From Pelomicrobium sp036803785 (GTDB lineage: Bacteria; Pseudomonadota; Gammaproteobacteria; Burkholderiales; UBA6910): a stretch of DNA of 20,736 nt. Below are positions 16,601 through 20,736 of this stretch, in pieces. The position numbers and the translations under genes were made by a program. The stretch covers positions 1 through 20,736 of the forward strand of contig NZ_DAIRTR010000046.1 in assembly GCF_036803785.1 (NCBI RefSeq), in the 5' to 3' direction. Within the stretch, counting starts at the first letter, position 1. Each line of letters begins with the position of its first letter. The notes beneath the pieces are model-generated. The model saw only the letters and a list, made by a program, of their open reading frames with translations. It made no database searches and was not told where the DNA came from.

Positions 16601-16993
16601 ATGATGCACAAGCTCAATCGGTCGATCGCCGGCGTCCTTATCGTGTGCACTGCGGGACTGGGGGGACCCCTGCCCGCTCAAGCCGGCCTGGTAGGCACCC
16701 AGGAAGTGGCGGCGAACCTGCCGCGGAGCGAGATTCAGCGCCATCTTGACCGGCAGGAGGTCCGGGACCAGCTTCAAGCGATGGGGATCGACCCTGCCCT
16801 AGTGGAAGCCCGGGTGGCCGCTTTGAGCGATGAGGAGGCGCGCATCCTGGCCGAGCGCTTAGACGCGCTGCCGGCGGGGGGCGACGGGGTGGGCGCGGTG
16901 GTGGGCGCCCTGCTCGTCATCTTCGTCATCCTGCTGATCACCGATCTGCTCGGCTGGACCAAGGTCTTCCCCTTCACTCGCACCATCAAATAG
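16601..16993 (+). CDS. PA2779-family small membrane protein
   Basis: This 130-residue protein has a cleavable signal peptide (about 1-28, ending LPAQA before GLVGTQEV). A charged helical middle follows (39-90), with the pattern RSEIQRHLDRQEVRDQLQAM and ALSDEEARILAERLDALPAG. A C-terminal transmembrane helix at about 97-117 ends in a short tail. This matches the uncharacterised family named after Pseudomonas aeruginosa PA2779, which occurs next to the PA2778-type peptidase exactly as here. The ATG at 16601 is chosen over the open frame from 16520 because it starts the signal peptide and has a purine-rich Shine-Dalgarno. Function is unknown; co-occurrence suggests it partners the peptidase at the envelope. 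Confidence 0.85.
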   Translation: MMHKLNRSIAGVLIVCTAGLGGPLPAQAGLVGTQEVAANLPRSEIQRHLDRQEVRDQLQAMGIDPALVEARVAALSDEEARILAERLDALPAGGDGVGAVVGALLVIFVILLITDLLGWTKVFPFTRTIK

Positions 16994-16997
16994 CGCC

Positions 16998-17945
16998 TTG
17001 CGTCGCGAATCAGTCCCCCGCCCCCGGGCGGGGGCAGCGCTCCTTCTCCTCGTCCTGCTCGCTGGGTGCGCGGCGCCCCAGACGGCTCGCCTGCTCAAGG
17101 AGCACCCGGCGGACCTGCCCCCGCGGGCAGAAATCGACGCCGCACCCTTCTATCCCCAAGAGCGCTACCAGTGTGGCCCCGCGGCCCTCGCCACGGTGCT
17201 AGTCCACGCTGGCGTGGACACTTCCCCCGCAGCGCTCGTCCCCCTGGTGTACCTGCCCGCCCGGCAAGGGTCCCTGCAGGTGGAGATGCAAGCGGCCACC
17301 CGCCGCCATGGGCTCATTGCCTACCCCCTGGCGCCCCGGCTGGAGGACGTGCTACGGGAAGTGGCGGCGGGCAATCCCGTGGTGGTGCTTCAGAACCTGG
17401 CTCTTGATCTGTGGCCCGTCTGGCACTACGCAGTGGTGGTGGGCTACGACCAGGGAGCACAGGAAATCGTGCTGCGCTCCGGCACCACCCGGCGGCTCAC
17501 CATGTCCTGGAGCCGCTTCGAGCGCACCTGGGCGCGAAGCAAGCATTGGGCCATGGTGGCCATGGCACCGCAGCGGCTGCCGGCGACCGCAGAAGAACAC
17601 GCCTACGTGGCGGCGGCAGTGGCCCTGGAGCGGGTGGATGCGAGCGCCGCCCACCAGGCCTACGGAACGGCCCTGCAGCGCTGGCCCCACAATCTGCCCG
17701 CCCGGATCGGGCTCGGGAACACCGCCTATGCCCGGGGCGATCTCGCCACCGCGGAGGCGGCATACCGGCAGGCTGTCCGGGATCACCCCCACTCGGCGGA
17801 TGCCTGGAACAATCTAGCCCAGGTGCTGGTCGAGTCAGGAAGGAAAGGCGAGGCTCTGGCCGCTGCCCAGCGTGCGGTTTCGCTGGGCGGCCCTCGGCTC
17901 TCCTTGTACCGGGCGACGCTGGAAGCGATCCAGGAAGCCCAGTAG
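16998..17945 (+). CDS. PA2778-family C39-type cysteine peptidase lipoprotein with TPRs
   Basis: This 315-residue envelope protein begins with a lipoprotein signal and lipobox LAGC (Cys24), so it should be lipidated by Lgt and sorted to the membrane. Residues 45-190 form a papain-like peptidase domain of the C39-like type: Gln58-Cys59 in QCGPAALATVL is the probable oxyanion and nucleophile pair, and His143 in WHYAVVVGYD is the probable base. Residues 200-300 hold TPR-like helical repeats (NLPARIGLGNTAYARGDLAT and NNLAQVLVESGRKGEALA), likely for protein binding. The start is a TTG only 4 bp after the PA2779-like stop and lacks a Shine-Dalgarno, so translation is probably coupled. No in-frame ATG or GTG precedes the signal peptide. 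The natural substrate is unknown. Confidence 0.85.
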   Translation: MRRESVPRPRAGAALLLLVLLAGCAAPQTARLLKEHPADLPPRAEIDAAPFYPQERYQCGPAALATVLVHAGVDTSPAALVPLVYLPARQGSLQVEMQAATRRHGLIAYPLAPRLEDVLREVAAGNPVVVLQNLALDLWPVWHYAVVVGYDQGAQEIVLRSGTTRRLTMSWSRFERTWARSKHWAMVAMAPQRLPATAEEHAYVAAAVALERVDASAAHQAYGTALQRWPHNLPARIGLGNTAYARGDLATAEAAYRQAVRDHPHSADAWNNLAQVLVESGRKGEALAAAQRAVSLGGPRLSLYRATLEAIQEAQ

Positions 17946-17960
17946 TTCCTCCAGGTTCGT

Positions 17961-17998
17961 CTCCCGGGCGCATCCTGGGAGAATAGGAGCATACTCCT
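17961..17998 (+). other. Two adjacent hairpins between the peptidase gene and the DUF255 gene
   Basis: The first hairpin spans 17961-17981: ctcccggg and cctgggag form an 8-bp stem with one G-U pair around loop cgcat. The second is aggag-cata-ctcct (17985-17998). Neither is followed by a T run, so a standard intrinsic terminator is not supported. The second lies just ahead of the next gene's start region and could affect its translation. Confidence 0.35.
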
Positions 17999-18013
17999 TC
18001 GGAAATTCCCGCC

Positions 18014-20062
18014 ATGCCCAACCGTCTCGCCCAAAGCCCCAGCCCTTACCTGCGCCAGCACGCCGACAATCCGGTCGACTGGTATCCCTGGTGCGAAGAA
18101 GCCCTCGCGCGGGCCCGCGCCGAAGACAAGCCTATCCTGCTCTCGATCGGCTATTCCGCCTGCCACTGGTGCCACGTGATGGCCCACGAGTCCTTCGAGG
18201 ACCCGGAAGTGGCCGAGCTTATGAACCGCCACTATGTGAACATCAAGGTGGATCGGGAGGAGCGCCCCGATCTGGACCAGATCTATCAGAGCGCCCATGC
18301 CCTGCTCACCGGCCGGGCCGGCGGCTGGCCCCTCACCGTGTTTCTCATGCCCGACGATCACATGCCCTTTTTCGCCGGGACCTATTTCCCCAAGACCTCC
18401 CGCTACAACCTGCCCGGCTTCAAGGACGTCCTGGTGCGGGTGGCGGAGGTCTATCACACCCAAAGGGAGGAAATCCGCCGCCAGAATGGGGCCCTGCTCC
18501 AGGCCCTGGCCAGCACTCTTCCTCCTTCGCCCACCGGCCGCCCCGCCTTCGACCCCGCGCTCACGCGCCGAGCCATCGGGGAGCTGGCCGCCCTGTTCGA
18601 CGAGATCCATGGGGGCTTTGGCACCGCGCCCAAGTTCCCCCACCCGGCCGAGCTGGAATTGTGCCTTTCCCGCTCCGGCACCGAAGGGGCGGGGGCAGGT
18701 GTAGAGATGGCGCGTCTAACCCTCACCCGCATGGCCGAGGGGGGCATCTATGACCAAGTGGGTGGCGGCTTCTGCCGCTACAGCGTGGACTCGTCCTGGA
18801 CCATCCCCCACTTCGAAAAGATGCTCTACGACAATGGGCCCCTGCTCGCCCTGTACGCCGATGCCTGGCAGCTCGCCCGGGATCCCCTCTACGAACAGGT
18901 GGTGGCCGACACCGCCGCCTGGGTCATGCGGGAGATGCAGTCCCCCGAGGGGGGCTATTACAGCGCCCTGGACGCCGATTCGGAGCACGAGGAAGGCAAG
19001 TTTTACGTGTGGGACCGGGAGGAAGTCGCTTCCCTCTTAACGGAAAAAGAGTACGCCGTGGTGGCCCCCCACTACGGTTTCGACCGCCCCCCCAATTTCG
19101 AGAACAAGCACTGGCATCCCCGGGTTGCCAAAAGCCTGAAGCTGGTGGCCGAGCAAACTGGTATGCCGCGGGAGCGCTGCCGGGAGCTCCTTGCCTCGGC
19201 CCGCACCAAGCTCTTCACCCACCGGGAGCGCCGGGTGCGCCCAGGCCGGGACGAAAAAATCCTCACCAGCTGGAATGGCCTCATGATCCGGGGCATGGCG
19301 CGGGCCGGGCGCGTCTTCCGCCGCCCCGAATGGATCGCTTCGGCGCGGCAGGCGGCCGATTTCCTGCGCACCCGTCAGTGGCACGACGGACAGCTGCTGG
19401 CTGTCCACAAGGACGGCTCGTCCTATTTGAACGCCTATCTCGACGATTACGCATTCCTGCTGGAGGGGCTTCTGGAGCTCCTCCAGGCTGAGTTCCGCCC
19501 CGTGGACCTCGCCTTTGCCCGGGATTTGGCGGAGGCACTCCTTGCCCGGTTCGAAGACCCCAAAGACGGGGGTTTCTTCTTCGTGAGCCACGACCACGAG
19601 CGGCTGATCCTGCGGCCCAAGCCGGGTGCCGACCAAGCGACGCCTTCTGGCAACGGGGTGGCGGCCCTTGCCCTGCTTCGGTTGGGCCACCTGCTGGGAG
19701 AGCATCGCTACCTGGAGGCCGCGGAGCGGACGGTAGCCCTCTTCTACCCGGCCCTCGCCCGCCAGCCGAGCGCCTTCGCCACGCTGCTACGCGCCATGGA
19801 GGAGCTCGTCGCCCCGCCCACGGTTGTGATCCTGCGCGGGGAAGCGGCCGAACGCATCCGCTGGCAGGCGGTATTGGACGAGACCTATGCCCCCCACCGG
19901 CTGGTCCTGTCCATCGGCGATTACCCCGACCTTCCTCCCACCTTAGGGCGTCCGGTCACGGGGCCGGTCAACGCTTGGGTATGCGAAGGCGTTAAATGCT
20001 TGCCTGCCATCACTCAGGTGGAAGAGTTGCGCCGTGTTTGCAACTCGCAGAAAGTCATCTAA
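18014..20062 (+). CDS. DUF255/YyaL-type thioredoxin-domain protein
   Basis: This 682-residue protein belongs to the widespread YyaL/spermatogenesis-associated-protein-20-like family. The N-terminal DUF255 thioredoxin-like domain (about 1-165) starts with the family hallmark SPYLRQHADNPVDWYPW and carries a CxxC motif, Cys50-His-Trp-Cys53 in SACHWCHVM, followed by VDREERPDLD and GGWPLTVFL. Residues 190-600 form the alpha/alpha barrel resembling six-hairpin glycosidases (GGFGTAPKFPHP, GGGFCRYSVDSSWTIPHFEK, GGYYSALDADSEHEEGKFYV). Length is normal and there is no signal peptide, so it is probably cytoplasmic. The biochemical role of the family is not established; a redox or carbohydrate-related activity is only suggested by the folds. 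The start ATG gives the canonical N-terminus. GGA at 18001 is a weak ribosome-binding site. Confidence 0.93.
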   Translation: MPNRLAQSPSPYLRQHADNPVDWYPWCEEALARARAEDKPILLSIGYSACHWCHVMAHESFEDPEVAELMNRHYVNIKVDREERPDLDQIYQSAHALLTGRAGGWPLTVFLMPDDHMPFFAGTYFPKTSRYNLPGFKDVLVRVAEVYHTQREEIRRQNGALLQALASTLPPSPTGRPAFDPALTRRAIGELAALFDEIHGGFGTAPKFPHPAELELCLSRSGTEGAGAGVEMARLTLTRMAEGGIYDQVGGGFCRYSVDSSWTIPHFEKMLYDNGPLLALYADAWQLARDPLYEQVVADTAAWVMREMQSPEGGYYSALDADSEHEEGKFYVWDREEVASLLTEKEYAVVAPHYGFDRPPNFENKHWHPRVAKSLKLVAEQTGMPRERCRELLASARTKLFTHRERRVRPGRDEKILTSWNGLMIRGMARAGRVFRRPEWIASARQAADFLRTRQWHDGQLLAVHKDGSSYLNAYLDDYAFLLEGLLELLQAEFRPVDLAFARDLAEALLARFEDPKDGGFFFVSHDHERLILRPKPGADQATPSGNGVAALALLRLGHLLGEHRYLEAAERTVALFYPALARQPSAFATLLRAMEELVAPPTVVILRGEAAERIRWQAVLDETYAPHRLVLSIGDYPDLPPTLGRPVTGPVNAWVCEGVKCLPAITQVEELRRVCNSQKVI

Positions 20063-20065
20063 TAT
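20038..20065 (+). promoter_or_regulatory. Possible promoter of the cytochrome c gene
   Basis: TTGCAA (20038-20043) and TAATAT (20060-20065) are separated by 16 bp, overlapping the 3' end of the upstream gene. Each matches consensus at 4/6 positions. The cytochrome ATG follows about 46 nt later. The gene may instead be read from upstream. Confidence 0.3.
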
Positions 20066-20111
20066 GCGGTTTTCCTTATCGTCACCCTCGGGAGCACAAA
20101 AGGAGAAGCGG

Positions 20112-20432
20112 ATGAAAAACGTGTTGATCGGTATCGTGGGTGCGGCCGGTTTCTTGATGGTCGCGGGCCCTGCCCTTGCCCAAGACGCCAAGGAGCTCGC
20201 CCAGAAAAGCGGCTGCCTCGCCTGTCATGCCGAGGACAAAAAGCTGGTGGGGCCCTCCATGAAGGAAATCGCCAACAAGTACAAAGGGCAAAAAGACGCC
20301 GTGGCCAAGCTCACGGAAAAGGTCAAGAAGGGCGGCGCCGGCGTCTGGGGCCAAGTGCCCATGCCGCCTCATCCTCACCTGAAAGACGAGGACATCAAGA
20401 AGATGGTGGAGTGGTACCTCGCCCACAAGTAA
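20112..20432 (+). CDS. Periplasmic class I cytochrome c (c551/c552 type)
   Basis: This small soluble monoheme electron carrier has 106 residues. The Sec signal peptide is 1-23 (MKNVLIGIVGAAGFLMVAGP then ALA), with the mature protein starting QDAKELAQKSG. The heme-binding motif is Cys35-Leu-Ala-Cys38-His39; the probable distal ligand is Met84 in QVPMPPHP. The GPSMKEIANKYKG and DIKKMVEWYLA segments are typical of the small c551/c552 cytochromes of Pseudomonas, Nitrosomonas and Hydrogenophilus type, which donate electrons to terminal oxidases or nitrite reductases. The ATG at 20112 has AAGGAG (20099-20104) at ideal spacing; the open frame from 20034 is a non-coding extension. A strong terminator follows, so this is the last gene of its transcript. 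The electron donor and acceptor cannot be told from the neighbours. Confidence 0.95.
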   Translation: MKNVLIGIVGAAGFLMVAGPALAQDAKELAQKSGCLACHAEDKKLVGPSMKEIANKYKGQKDAVAKLTEKVKKGGAGVWGQVPMPPHPHLKDEDIKKMVEWYLAHK

Positions 20433-20455
20433 AACCTCATCCTGAACCCTGGCTA

Positions 20456-20484
20456 CGAAGGCCGGCCCTGCCGGCTTTCGTTTT
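20456..20484 (+). terminator. Rho-independent terminator after the cytochrome gene
   Basis: An 11-bp stem, cgaaggccggc and gccggctttcg (one G-U pair), surrounds a 3-nt loop cct and is followed directly by TTTT. It lies 24 bp after the cytochrome stop codon. The stem is strong and the U-tract short. Confidence 0.8.
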
Positions 20485-20509
20485 CGGGCCGACCGTCACA
20501 GCGGCCAAA

Positions 20510-20538
20510 TTGACAGCCCCTGGGCGAGCCCCGATAAT
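20510..20538 (+). promoter_or_regulatory. Near-consensus sigma-70 promoter of the terminal lipoprotein gene
   Basis: A perfect -35 TTGACA (20510-20515), a 17-bp spacer and a -10 GATAAT (20533-20538, 5/6) lie just after the cytochrome terminator. This predicts a 5' leader of about 80 nt before the ATG at 20625. It is the best promoter match in the window and implies strong, probably constitutive transcription unless an operator overlaps it; none was recognised. Confidence 0.75.
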
Positions 20539-20624
20539 CAGCCTCGCTTAAGTTCCGGATTTTTTGAAGGTCCGGTACCCGTCGTGGACGCTCTCTCCAC
20601 CATGCCACCCGAGGAGCAACCCCC

Positions 20625-20736
20625 ATGAGTCGTGCTGAGCCCCTGCGCCTGTTAGTCCTTGGTTTCACGCTGCTCGCCCTTGCCGCTTGCGGCAAGAAGG
20701 AGGAGGCCCCCCCTCCTCAAGCTCAGGCCCCCGCGC
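20625..20736 (+). CDS. Lipoprotein, 3' partial (cut by window end)
   Basis: Only the first 37 codons are present. The start MSRAEPLRLLVLGFTLLALA runs into a lipobox LAAC followed by GKKEEAPPPQAQAPA, a charged and then Pro/Ala-rich linker typical of proteobacterial lipoproteins, including periplasmic solute-binding proteins of ABC transporters (for example branched-chain amino acid binding proteins). The functional domain is beyond the window, so the product cannot be named. GAGGAG at 20611-20616 is a well-placed ribosome-binding site, and the near-consensus promoter at 20510 drives it. The ATG also overlaps the stop of an eight-codon upstream frame (MPPEEQPP, 20602-20628). Confidence 0.8.
   Translation, partial: MSRAEPLRLLVLGFTLLALAACGKKEEAPPPQAQAPA

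Noticed and set aside
20453..20695. 80-codon minus-strand frame near the right end
   Set aside because: It overlaps the terminator, the promoter and the lipoprotein start, and is Arg-rich without motif.

Overview
The window looks like a chromosomal segment of a high-GC betaproteobacterium. The evidence is the PA2779/PA2778-type gene pair, a class I cytochrome c of the c551/c552 kind, a 100-residue membrane protein of a type I associate with Betaproteobacteria, and an IlvD and Lgt of proteobacterial type. The genus cannot be fixed from the sequence alone.

Left part (1-11.9 kb): an accessory secretion locus on the + strand. A giant RTX protein of at least 2945 residues, whose N-terminus lies beyond the window edge, carries about twelve calcium-binding nonapeptide blocks separated by beta-rich spacer domains. 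These are followed by five Ig/cadherin-like modules of about 100 residues and a C-terminal tail. Its stop codon overlaps the start of an HlyD-type adaptor of a type I secretion system. The adaptor overlaps by ATGA a PaaK/CapK-like adenylate-forming enzyme, which in turn overlaps by ATGA a short unrecognised reading frame that seems to lose its identity after about 55 codons. The inner-membrane ABC transporter and the outer-membrane TolC-like channel are not in the window.

Middle (11.9-13.4 kb): about 1.5 kb with no convincing gene. It holds only short, mutually out-of-frame stretches and looks like decayed coding DNA. It ends at a small three-helix membrane protein (13400-13702).

Right part (13.8-20.7 kb): housekeeping genes. 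On the - strand are tRNA-Ala(CGC), with its own likely promoter, and lgt. Divergent from lgt is ilvD (+). Next come a PA2779-like membrane protein and a PA2778-like C39-type lipoprotein peptidase with TPRs, both behind a plausible sigma-70 promoter, and then a DUF255/YyaL-type thioredoxin-domain protein. A small periplasmic cytochrome c follows and ends in a clear intrinsic terminator. Last is a lipoprotein behind a near-consensus promoter, cut by the window end. Lgt is the enzyme that would lipidate the two predicted lipoproteins.

The least ordinary part is the translationally coupled RTX - hlyD - adenylate-forming enzyme - unknown ORF set, broken at its 3' end by the decayed region.
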